DNA of 64,000 nt from JACCTH01 sp035281645 (GTDB lineage: Bacteria; Actinomycetota; Acidimicrobiia; Spongiisociales; ZC4RG35): the NCBI GenBank assembly GCA_035281645.1, contig DATEDN010000079.1, positions 11,249 to 75,248 of the forward strand, given 5' to 3'. This document shows positions 35,530-43,530 of this stretch, piece after piece. A model generated the notes under the pieces. It ran no database searches, had not been told where the DNA came from, and was given only the letters and a program-made list of their open reading frames with translations. Position numbers and translations under genes: made by a program. Within the stretch, counting starts at the first letter, position 1. Each line of letters starts with the position of its first letter.

Positions 35530-37058
35530 TGCCGCGGGAAGGAGCCAGGCGGGCCGAACGTCGGGCTAGCCGCAGTGGTGGGGTCCGCCAACTGGCCTGG
35601 CGCTCACTTCGTAACCCCTATCACCCGATTGACGTCATCTCGACCGACCAAATCGAGGCCATCCACCAAACGTCATTGCGAATCCTGGCCGAAATCGGGA
35701 TGGACTTTCTCCACCCCGAGGCACTATCGATTTTCTCCGAGGCGGGAGCGATGGTGGAAGCCGGCAGCAATCGGGTCCGCTTCGACCCCGACTGGGTTAT
35801 CGACAAGGTGTCAACCGTGCCAGACACCTTCGCGCTACATGCCCGCAACCCCGAGCACAACGTCACAGTCGGTGGAAACCACATCAATTTCGCCACCGTC
35901 GCCTCTCCCCCTAACGCTTCCGATGCGGATCGCGGACGACGCAGTGGCAACTTCGACGACTTCCAAAACCTGATTCGGTTGGGGCAGAGCTTCAACATCA
36001 TCCATCTCTTCGGTGGGTACCCGGTCGAGCCGGTCGATCTCCCCCCGAGTACGCGCCATCTCGATTGCCTTTCCGCTGTCGTAACCCTGGGGGACAAGGC
36101 GTTTCACTCGTATGCATTGGGGCGGGAGCGGATGACAGACGCGATCGAGATCGCTCGCATTGCCCGGGGGGTCAGCGCGGAACAGCTCCGTGGCGAGCCC
36201 TCGCTGTTCACTGTGGTCAACACTTCCTCACCGCTTCGTCTCGACGGGCCGATGATCGAGGGGCTGATCGAGATGGCGCGCATGGGTCAGGTGGTGATCG
36301 CCACTCCCTTCACCCTTTCGGGGGCGATGGCACCCGCCACCATCGCCGGGGCCCTGGCCCAGCAGAACGCAGAGGCACTGGCCACGATCGTGCTGATCCA
36401 GTGCGTCAATCCCGGTGCCCCGGCGATGTATGGGGGATTCACCTCCAACGTCGACATGCGCTCGGGCGCCCCCGCCTTCGGCACTCCGGAGTACACCAAA
36501 GCGGCGCTGGCGGGCGGCCAGCTCGCCCGTCGATACGGATTTCCCTATCGATCCTCGAACGCCTGTGCCGCCAATGCGGTCGATTCCCAGGCCGCGTATG
36601 AGGCCGAGATGTCGACCTGGGGAGCGGTCATGGGGCACGCCAACTTGATCATGCATGGCGCCGGTTGGATGGAAGGGGGACTGACGGCCTCGTTCGAGAA
36701 GTTCATTATCGATGTGGAGATCCTGCAGATGATGAGTGAATTCCTGCAGCCGCTGACGGTGGACGAGGCCAGCCTGGCCCTCGACGCCATTGCCGAGGTG
36801 GGGCCCGGTGGACATTTCTTCGGCGCTGCCCACACTCTCGAGCGCTACGAAAGCGCCTTCTACTCTCCGATTGTCTCTGACTGGCGAAACTTCGAGAGTT
36901 GGGAACTGGCCGGGTCTCCCACCGCCGAGCAGCATGCCAACCGGGTTTGGAAAGAGGCTCTGGAAACCTTTTCCCCGCCTCCCCTCCCCGACGACCGGGC
37001 CGCCGAGCTCGCCGATTTCGTCGAACGGCGCCGGTCCGAGGGAGGCGTCAGCGCGTGA
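35529..37058 (+). CDS. Trimethylamine methyltransferase family protein (non-pyrrolysine MttB homologue), copy 2
   Basis: The 509-residue protein is a paralogue of the one at 27.9-29.4 kb and shares long motifs such as FTSNVDMRSGAPAFGTPE and TPFTLSGAMAP. No internal amber codon is present. The N-terminal tail is arginine-rich like that of copy 1. It is the last gene of the + strand unit (dimethylglycine-dehydrogenase-like 1 - amidohydrolase - dimethylglycine-dehydrogenase-like 2 - mttB 2), coupled to the previous gene by a TGATG overlap. It should transfer a methyl group from a quaternary amine to an acceptor; the corrinoid partner is not in the window. Confidence 0.88.
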   Translation: MPREGARRAERRASRSGGVRQLAWRSLRNPYHPIDVISTDQIEAIHQTSLRILAEIGMDFLHPEALSIFSEAGAMVEAGSNRVRFDPDWVIDKVSTVPDTFALHARNPEHNVTVGGNHINFATVASPPNASDADRGRRSGNFDDFQNLIRLGQSFNIIHLFGGYPVEPVDLPPSTRHLDCLSAVVTLGDKAFHSYALGRERMTDAIEIARIARGVSAEQLRGEPSLFTVVNTSSPLRLDGPMIEGLIEMARMGQVVIATPFTLSGAMAPATIAGALAQQNAEALATIVLIQCVNPGAPAMYGGFTSNVDMRSGAPAFGTPEYTKAALAGGQLARRYGFPYRSSNACAANAVDSQAAYEAEMSTWGAVMGHANLIMHGAGWMEGGLTASFEKFIIDVEILQMMSEFLQPLTVDEASLALDAIAEVGPGGHFFGAAHTLERYESAFYSPIVSDWRNFESWELAGSPTAEQHANRVWKEALETFSPPPLPDDRAAELADFVERRRSEGGVSA

Positions 37059-37082
37059 CTCACCGCCCCGGGTGCCTGCCGC

Positions 37083-37358
37083 TCAGGACTGCGAACGGCC
37101 GCCTCTCTCAGGCACCAGCGTCGAAGCTACTACTGATCCATCCGCATTAGGGGTGAACGTGAGGGCCCAGTTCCCGTCGATAAAGGCGCTCGCTGCCGGG
37201 AAGAAGTACCAGGTGTCCTCGATCTCGTCGACGTTGCCCCCGATGCGAAATTTGACGGTGCCGGTGTCGGAGAGATCAACGCCGCCACCGCCGCCTCCGC
37301 AGGCCACGGTCAGCATCGAGAGCACCAGGAACAGCACAAACGCACGGCGATAGGTCAT
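37083..37358 (-). CDS. Small putative lipoprotein of unknown function
   Basis: The 91-residue product has a hydrophobic signal (AFVLFLVLSMLTVAC) ending in a lipobox with Cys20, followed by a poly-glycine spacer. The ~65-residue mature part (VKFRIGGNVDEIEDTWYFFPA, then FIDGNWALTFTP) is not recognised. It should be lipid-anchored outside the membrane. It converges with mttB copy 2 with a 24-base gap and diverges from the M20 amidohydrolase gene. Confidence 0.65.
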   Translation of the reverse strand: MTYRRAFVLFLVLSMLTVACGGGGGGVDLSDTGTVKFRIGGNVDEIEDTWYFFPAASAFIDGNWALTFTPNADGSVVASTLVPERGGRSQS

Positions 37359-37393
37359 AGACGGAAGCTATCGAAGGTCGGGCGTCGGTCGCA

Positions 37394-37440
37394 CTAGGGA
37401 AACCCCTAGGTCATGAGAACGGCCTCTCGCCGCGTAGGCT
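37394..37440 (+). promoter_or_regulatory. Leaderless-type promoter and palindrome upstream of the M20 amidohydrolase gene
   Basis: TAGGCT (37435-37440) ends 6 bases before the GTG start at 37447, with no Shine-Dalgarno between them, as in leaderless actinobacterial genes. A small palindrome CTAGGG-AAAC-CCCTAG (37394-37409) lies about 25 bases upstream of the hexamer and could be an operator. Both are predictions from pattern and spacing. Confidence 0.45.
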
Positions 37441-37446
37441 CGCTCT

Positions 37447-38625
37447 GTGCGGGCGACTGATCTGCTGGCTCAGATAGAGACGATCGGCCGGGAGCCCACC
37501 ACAGGCGGCTACCGACGATTTTCCTGGACCGCAGCCGACGCCGAACTACGGCAATGGTTCTCCTCCCAGGCCAAAACCAGGGGACTATCCCTCGAGGTCG
37601 ACCGCAATGGCAATCTGTGGGCCTACCGGGGCGACCCGGTGCCCGGCGGGGTCGTGGCGGTCGGCAGTCATCTCGATTCGGTCCCTGACGGCGGCCAGTT
37701 CGACGGACCGCTGGGAATCGCTTCCGCCTTCGCAGCCCTCGATCTCATGGCCGGCCAGGGGGTCGATCCACCTAGTCCGCTGGCGGTCGTGGGCTTCGTC
37801 GAGGAAGAAGGAGCCCGCTTCGGGGTGGCCTGTCTCGGATCCCGGCTCGGCACCGGGTCGATCGAGCCCGAGAAGGCCGCGTTGCTCAGCGATGGCGAGG
37901 GTGTCACCTGGGCCGAAGCGATGGATCGGGCGGGGCTCGACGCAGGCTCGATCGGGGCAGACCAACCACGACTCGAGCAGTTGCGATGTTTTGTCGAGCT
38001 CCACATCGAGCAGGGTCGAGCCCTGGAACCGGCCGGGGCAGCTGTTGGTATAGGCACTGAGATTTGGCCGCACGGCCGCTGGCGATTCGTATTCGGGGGA
38101 GAGGCCAACCACGCCGGCACCACCGCCATGGACGATCGTCAGGATCCGATGCCCAGGCTGGCAGAAACCATTCTCCAGGTGACAGAGGACGCCCGCCGCC
38201 TAGGCGCCCGGGCAACTTTTGGACGGCTCCTGGTCGAACCGAACGGGGTCAATGCGATCCCGTCGCTGGTGACCGGCTGGCTCGACGCTCGCGCTCCCAA
38301 CCAGGCTTTGTTGGACCAGGTCGTCGGATCTCTTCATTCTCGCCCGGGAATCTCGGTCACGACGCAATCTTCATCACCGGCTGTCCACTTCGACCCGGCG
38401 CTACGAGCGGGCGTAGAAGAGGTCCTTCCCTCTCTGCCTCCGATCCCGACTGCGGCAGGCCACGACGCCGGGATCCTGGCGGGGGCCGGGGTACCAACCA
38501 CGATGCTCTTTGTTCGCAACCGCAGCGGGGTCTCCCATTCCCCTAAGGAACATGCCGACCCGGGCGACATCGAGGCCGGCGTCGAGGCCCTTGCTCGGGT
38601 GATCGCTCATCTGGCTGGAAAATGA
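37447..38625 (+). CDS. M20 family Zn-dependent hydrolase (allantoate amidohydrolase / N-carbamoylase-like)
   Basis: The 392-residue protein has the dinuclear-metal ligands of M20/allantoate amidohydrolases: GSHLDSVPDGGQFDGPLG (His and Asp), EEEGARF (Glu pair), ELHIEQG (His) and the C-terminal SHSPKEHA (His), plus the dimerisation motif GGEANHAGTTAMDDRQD. These enzymes hydrolyse N-carbamoyl or ureido groups. The 4-base overlap (ATGA) with a formimidoylglutamate deiminase gene suggests it may instead, or also, cleave N-formylglutamate in histidine breakdown, an arrangement known from actinomycetes. That role is inference. Confidence 0.87.
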   Translation: MRATDLLAQIETIGREPTTGGYRRFSWTAADAELRQWFSSQAKTRGLSLEVDRNGNLWAYRGDPVPGGVVAVGSHLDSVPDGGQFDGPLGIASAFAALDLMAGQGVDPPSPLAVVGFVEEEGARFGVACLGSRLGTGSIEPEKAALLSDGEGVTWAEAMDRAGLDAGSIGADQPRLEQLRCFVELHIEQGRALEPAGAAVGIGTEIWPHGRWRFVFGGEANHAGTTAMDDRQDPMPRLAETILQVTEDARRLGARATFGRLLVEPNGVNAIPSLVTGWLDARAPNQALLDQVVGSLHSRPGISVTTQSSSPAVHFDPALRAGVEEVLPSLPPIPTAAGHDAGILAGAGVPTTMLFVRNRSGVSHSPKEHADPGDIEAGVEALARVIAHLAGK

Positions 38626-39887
38626 CGTCGTTCTGGTGCCAACAAGCATGGATCTCGGGCCAGGCCGTGCCGTCGGTGGCCATCGAAGCGAGCACCGACG
38701 GGAAGATCGCTGCCGTCGAGGTAGGAGTCGATCCGGGCAACCGCCATCGGTTGGACGGCTTGGTGTTCCCCGGGCTGGCCAACGCTCACTCCCACGCCTT
38801 TCACCGCGCTCTCCGGGGAAGAGCCTCGACCCAGAAGGACTTTTGGGCCTGGCGGGAGGCGATGTACAGGGTCGCCGACGGCCTCGACCCCGATTCCTAC
38901 CTCGACTTGGGCACAAGGGTCTATCGGGAGATGGCCCTCGCCGGTTTCACCGCCGTCGGCGAGTTTCACTACCTCCACCACGGACCCGGCGGAGTGCCTT
39001 ATTCGAATCCCAACGCCATGGGTGAAGCTCTTCGACATGCTGCGGCGAGGGCCGGGATTCGACTGACCCTCCTCGATACGTGCTATCTGGCGGGAGGTAT
39101 TGGAATCGAGCTTTCGCCCACCCAGCAACGTTTCGCCGACGGGTCGGTGGAGGCTTGGAGCCAGCGACGGCAACTGCTGACAGAAGACGCCAACACTCGG
39201 ATCGGAGTCGCGATCCACTCGGTGAGAGCGGTCAAGCCTCCCGATCTGGCTCTAGTCGCGACGGAGGCAGAACGCCTTCCCCTCCACGTCCACATCTCCG
39301 AACAGGTGGCCGAGAACGAGGCGGCGCAGGCTGCCTACGGCCTTTCCCCCACCGAACTCCTGCAGCGGGCGGGGGCCTTGGGTCCACTCAGTACCGCAGT
39401 TCACGCCATTCATCTCAGCGCCCACGACCGCCAAATCCTGAGTGGATCGGGGACAACGGTTTGCGCCTGCCCCACCACCGAGGCCGATCTCGGCGACGGC
39501 ATCGGTCCATTCTCGATTCTGGCTCGCTCCGGCGTACCCCTAGCCGTGGGTAGCGATCAGCACGTGCGAATCGACCCCTTCGAAGAAGTGCGGCGCCTCG
39601 AGATGGATCAACGTCTCGCGCTGGGAGATCGCGGCCATTTCAGTGCTTTCGACCTGGTAGAGATCTTGAGCGAGAACGGTTACCGATCGATTGGTTGGGA
39701 TGAGGGCGGCAAAATCGCGCTCGGGGGCCTCTGTGACTTGGTGGCGGTCCGCACCGACACCATTCGGACCGCGGGCGCCGACTTGTCGTCACTGATTTGG
39801 TCAGCCGGGCCGGGAGACATATCGGAAGTAGTAGTGGGTGGGAGGACCATTGTCCGTGATGGGATCCACCTGATCAACGGTGATTGA
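38622..39887 (+). CDS. hutF: Formimidoylglutamate deiminase
   Basis: The 421-residue amidohydrolase carries the metal pair in LANAHSHAFHRALRG, the ligand histidine in LHVHISEQVAEN, a further histidine in VHAIHLSAHD, and the catalytic Asp in VGSDQHVRIDPFEEVRRLE. This set is characteristic of HutF, which deiminates N-formimidoyl-L-glutamate to N-formyl-L-glutamate and ammonia. The other hut genes (H, U, I) are not in the window. It follows the M20 hydrolase with a 4-base overlap and overlaps the convergent membrane-protein gene by 14 bases. Confidence 0.88.
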   Translation: MTSFWCQQAWISGQAVPSVAIEASTDGKIAAVEVGVDPGNRHRLDGLVFPGLANAHSHAFHRALRGRASTQKDFWAWREAMYRVADGLDPDSYLDLGTRVYREMALAGFTAVGEFHYLHHGPGGVPYSNPNAMGEALRHAAARAGIRLTLLDTCYLAGGIGIELSPTQQRFADGSVEAWSQRRQLLTEDANTRIGVAIHSVRAVKPPDLALVATEAERLPLHVHISEQVAENEAAQAAYGLSPTELLQRAGALGPLSTAVHAIHLSAHDRQILSGSGTTVCACPTTEADLGDGIGPFSILARSGVPLAVGSDQHVRIDPFEEVRRLEMDQRLALGDRGHFSAFDLVEILSENGYRSIGWDEGGKIALGGLCDLVAVRTDTIRTAGADLSSLIWSAGPGDISEVVVGGRTIVRDGIHLINGD

Positions 39888-40968
39888 CCACCACCTCCCG
39901 AGCGGTTTGAGACAGGGTGGCGGTCATCGATTCAAGGGGACCGCGGCCGACAAAGTGCCGCCAGAGCAGCCCGAAGACAATCGCCACCGAGCCGTGGATC
40001 AAGAAAAGGCTCATGCGGTCATCCCTCCCTGCTCCGGTGGCCAGGGCCGCCACATGGAAGGTGTAGATCGACAAGGTCATCGCTCCTGCCGCCGCGATCC
40101 AATGGACCAAGCCAGCAATCAAAAGACACGCACCGATCACCAGCAAAGATGTCCCGAGTGTGTGGGCCAGGTCGAAAGGAGTAGCGGAATGAGGCGTGGA
40201 AACCGCTAGATACCACCACGTGGTGGTCGGGGTGACGCCGAAGAACTGGATAGGCAGCTCATCGACGAACCTCGAACCTCCCAGCGGTCCGAGCAGCAAC
40301 GCCGAGCCGGCTTTGGCCGCCACCGCCAAAGCCCCTCCCACGAAGAAGATTTTCAGGGCATTGGGCTTCATGTTGAGGCGGCCGAGGCCCATGCCCATCC
40401 ACAAGTACGCCATCCACGAGAACAAGGGGTAGTAGCCGGTCAAGAAGATCTCACGGAAAAGCAGAACCGGCTGGGCGAGCATGTCGAAGTCGGGCACGCT
40501 CAGTCCCGGCTCTGGCAGTCGCATCCTGAGGAGATGACTGAGAACCGGCCCGGCCACGACCCATAACGAGGCCATCCATAGGAGGGCCTTGGCCCTGAGC
40601 CCGAGAAAGACTGATGCGAGCAGGAAAAGGAATCCGTAGTTGACCAGGATCACCGCCACCCCTGATTGGAGTTCGCCCAAGAACAGGCCGATCAGGCCGA
40701 TCACTGCCGCCCTCACGACCAGGGCCGTGCCCGCAGCCCGCAACGCCTCCCCTTTGGGTGGCTCGGTCCGTCCGTAAGCCAGAGCCAGCCCCACCCCGGC
40801 CAGCACTGCGAATAGCGCTGAGGATCGGCCAGAAGCGATGAAGTAAGCCGTCGAGATGGTGTTGTCGGGATCGCGGGAGGGAAGGATGTGGACCGCCATC
40901 ATCCCGATGAGAGCCAGGCCTCGAGCGGCGTCGACCCCGATCAAGCGTTGGGGGGCTTCAGAATTCAC
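39874..40968 (-). CDS. DUF1624/DUF418-like multipass membrane protein (HGSNAT-related)
   Basis: The 364-residue protein starts with RLIGVDAARGLALIGMMAVHILP, the signature of the heparan-glucosaminide N-acetyltransferase-like/DUF418 group, and contains about nine or ten hydrophobic segments. The family is thought to move acyl groups across the membrane onto extracellular acceptors, but bacterial members are mostly uncharacterised. GTG 40968 is the first good start. The gene stands alone on the minus strand, 68 bases downstream of the ATP-grasp operon end. Confidence 0.8.
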   Translation of the reverse strand: MNSEAPQRLIGVDAARGLALIGMMAVHILPSRDPDNTISTAYFIASGRSSALFAVLAGVGLALAYGRTEPPKGEALRAAGTALVVRAAVIGLIGLFLGELQSGVAVILVNYGFLFLLASVFLGLRAKALLWMASLWVVAGPVLSHLLRMRLPEPGLSVPDFDMLAQPVLLFREIFLTGYYPLFSWMAYLWMGMGLGRLNMKPNALKIFFVGGALAVAAKAGSALLLGPLGGSRFVDELPIQFFGVTPTTTWWYLAVSTPHSATPFDLAHTLGTSLLVIGACLLIAGLVHWIAAAGAMTLSIYTFHVAALATGAGRDDRMSLFLIHGSVAIVFGLLWRHFVGRGPLESMTATLSQTAREVVVNHR

Positions 40969-41036
40969 AAGGTGGCGAAGCTAACGCCCGAACTGTCCAA
41001 TACTTTTCGAATGCCCCCAATCTCGGGCTTGCGAGC

Positions 41037-42251
41037 TCAGCCGGCGATGATCTGGAGCTCGGTGCCGATTCGATCAGCCATTTCGGCACAGGTCTGCAGA
41101 TCGGGATGGCGAACGACGACCATGCCGTCACCCACCAGCTGCTGCTTCCAGTTGCGTCGCAAGGCCCCGATGGGATTGAGTTCAACCGCCGCCACCCAAG
41201 GGTCGAGTTCCGCCAGGAGGCGATCCAGACCCTCATATCGGAGAATTCTGCCCTGGCCGATAGCCCGCTTGAAGACGGTGGCAGCGTTGAACTTACGCTC
41301 GACCGGCTGGGAAATGCTCCCGTGCACCGCCGCCTCCGCCCAGGACCTGAACAGATCGATGTCGGACGCGAAGTTCATTGCATCGACCGTTCTCCCTCCC
41401 GGCGGCCTGGCTCCGATCTCCCCGAAGACCGCCTCGCCATCGGGCCTCAAATACCACTCCATGTGGGTGAATCCGTCCCTGAAGTTCATTGCTTTCAGGA
41501 CTTGGTGGCCCATCTCCTTCCCTGCCGCCAAGTAGGGGACGTCAGGATCTCGGAGCGCGACGGTCTGTTGACTCACCCATTCGTGGGTTTTGCCGATCAA
41601 TGGTCGCGGTCGGTACCAGCACATGTTGTAGAAGAGCACCCGACCCTCTGAGCAGATGGTGTCGAAGGTGAACTCTTCCCCATCGACAAACTCCTCCACA
41701 CTCACCTCTTCGACATGGCGGAGTTTGGGGAGGATCTTCTCGAGTTGCGCCCGATCGTTGACGCGAAAGGTGTCGGCCGATCCGGCGCCGGCTATGGGCT
41801 TGACGATGGCCGGGTAACCAATTTGATCGATAGCCTTCCAAACGTCATCTATCGACTTGGCGGAGTAATGATGCGGCGTCCGGATGCCCGCCGCATCCAG
41901 CACTTGCTTCATCGCCTCCTTGTCGCGAAAGGGAACTGTTTCCACCTGGCTCATGCCGGGCACTCGCAACAGCTCTCGAATCTGGGCTGCGAGGATCATC
42001 AGCGGCTCCCATAGCGATTCGATTCGTTCGACTTTCACTCGCTCTCCGATGGCGGCAGCAGTCTCGAGCACCGATTCCGGTCGGGAAAAGCTCACCTGGT
42101 AATAGGCCGCCAGTGCCCGGCGGGCCTTCTCGGGGACGTTGTGCTCAGGTTGATCGCCGAGCCCGATGACATTGGCCCCGACCTCGGCCAGGCCGCGCAC
42201 AAAGTCCGTCATTTCCGTGGGAAATCCCGGCGATAGAAACAAAACGTTCAT
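41037..42251 (-). CDS. ATP-grasp domain protein 2 of the island
   Basis: The 404-residue protein follows the ATP-grasp layout: preATP-grasp Rossmann-like lobe (MNVLFLSPGFPTEMTDFVRGLAE, and SLWEPLMILAAQI), lid lysine PAIVKPIAGAGSADTFRV, hinge EEFVDGEEFTFD and the Mg-binding C-terminal GEIGARPPGG. Such enzymes activate a carboxylate as acyl phosphate and ligate it to an amine or thiol. It is about 400 residues, like carbamoyl-phosphate synthetase-type and L-amino-acid ligases. It is translationally coupled (4-base overlap) to the ATP-grasp gene upstream; the substrate is unknown. Confidence 0.85.
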   Translation of the reverse strand: MNVLFLSPGFPTEMTDFVRGLAEVGANVIGLGDQPEHNVPEKARRALAAYYQVSFSRPESVLETAAAIGERVKVERIESLWEPLMILAAQIRELLRVPGMSQVETVPFRDKEAMKQVLDAAGIRTPHHYSAKSIDDVWKAIDQIGYPAIVKPIAGAGSADTFRVNDRAQLEKILPKLRHVEEVSVEEFVDGEEFTFDTICSEGRVLFYNMCWYRPRPLIGKTHEWVSQQTVALRDPDVPYLAAGKEMGHQVLKAMNFRDGFTHMEWYLRPDGEAVFGEIGARPPGGRTVDAMNFASDIDLFRSWAEAAVHGSISQPVERKFNAATVFKRAIGQGRILRYEGLDRLLAELDPWVAAVELNPIGALRRNWKQQLVGDGMVVVRHPDLQTCAEMADRIGTELQIIAG

Positions 42252-43465
42252 CCCAGCTCCACCTTGACGTTGCTGACGATTGCCGCGATGGCCTCTTCCA
42301 CCCGCCTGGTTTCGGGATGTCGCACGATCACAAAACCCTCACCCTCATAGTGACCGCTCGGAGTTTGTCCCTCTTTCGGAAGCTGGACCTCGACCACCGT
42401 TCCCGCTGCCACCGCTTGGGCTCGGTCGAGCCCGGTAATCCCGACCACCCGCCCTTGGCCCTGACCCCGCAAATACGCTGCCCCGACCGCGAACTTACGA
42501 GTCGGCGGGTCGAACTCCTCATATGTCATCAGCCGTCCCCACGCCTCATAGAGATCGAAGTCGTGAGCGTATGAGATCAAGGTCGAGAACTGAGCACCCG
42601 GGGGACGAACCGCGGCTTCCGAAATCGCAATCGAACCATCTGGCCGCCGAAACCACTCCATGTGGACAAGACCGGTCTCCAGGCCGAGGGTTGCGATTGC
42701 CCGCGGCCCTGCTTCACGGATGGCCTCGTACTCAGGTCCGGAGATGTCCTGGGGAAGGATGACCGCCCACTGAATCCAGGGATTCTCCATCACCTGGAGC
42801 GGGGTGGGGTAATAGCGGGTGATGTTCCACCAAACCGCTCGTCCTTTGACAAACACGCAATCGAAGGCGTGCTCTTCGCCGATGACAAACTCCTCCAGCA
42901 AGGTCGGCTGTTTTTCGTCCGGCGCTGACCATTGGAGCCAATCCTCGACCTGTTGGGAATCGTTCAAACGAAAAGTGTTGCGGGTGCCCGATCCCGCCGG
43001 AGGTTTCGCTACCACCGGCAGCCCGATCGCGGAGATGAAGCGGCGGGCTTCCTCCGCTGACCCCACCAGACGGTGACGTGCACATGGAAGTCCGTTCCGC
43101 GCCATCACACTCTTCATCCGGTCTTTGTCACGGAAGTTGCGGGCGGTCTCGACACCGATTCCAGGAATGCCGAGCTGTTCGCGCACCACTGCCAGCGGAA
43201 CCTGCAACTCCTCAAGCGGGCCCATCAGCCGGTCGACGCCTCCCATCTCGCGACCGATGGCTGCAACCGCTCCCACGAGATGAGCGGTGTCGAGAGCGTT
43301 GTCCACCCTGAGGTGCGACGTCAGGCGATTGCTGACCTCAGCCCCGAGTTTCTCCCGCGGGTCGTGGCTTATCAGGCCAAGACGGACGCCAGGGGTGCGG
43401 GCAACGGCATCTATGAAGCGCGCGGTGGTAGGGAGAAAGTACGGCGCTACGAAAACGACATCGGG
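42248..43465 (-). CDS. ATP-grasp domain protein 1 of the island
   Basis: The start is taken at GTG 43465 (VPDVVFVAPYFLP), which gives 405 residues; the open frame further up to 43606 runs into the divergent glgA gene. Motifs are FRDKDRMKSVMARNGLPCARH, PVVAKPPAGSGTRNTFRL, LLEEFVIGEEHAFDCVF and SEAAVRPPGAQ. It is a close structural relative of the next gene and of the third ligase at 45-46 kb. A 66-base gap separates it from glgA, so the two operons may share a divergent promoter region. The function is unknown beyond carboxylate-amine/thiol ligation typical of the superfamily. Confidence 0.83.
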   Translation of the reverse strand, partial: PDVVFVAPYFLPTTARFIDAVARTPGVRLGLISHDPREKLGAEVSNRLTSHLRVDNALDTAHLVGAVAAIGREMGGVDRLMGPLEELQVPLAVVREQLGIPGIGVETARNFRDKDRMKSVMARNGLPCARHRLVGSAEEARRFISAIGLPVVAKPPAGSGTRNTFRLNDSQQVEDWLQWSAPDEKQPTLLEEFVIGEEHAFDCVFVKGRAVWWNITRYYPTPLQVMENPWIQWAVILPQDISGPEYEAIREAGPRAIATLGLETGLVHMEWFRRPDGSIAISEAAVRPPGAQFSTLISYAHDFDLYEAWGRLMTYEEFDPPTRKFAVGAAYLRGQGQGRVVGITGLDRAQAVAAGTVVEVQLPKEGQTPSGHYEGEGFVIVRHPETRRVEEAIAAIVSNVKVELG

Positions 43466-43530
43466 CACCAGAAAACGGTAGTGGGCACCGACCTGACCCC
43501 GCCCGACGAAGGGCGTGACAGAATCGAGTC

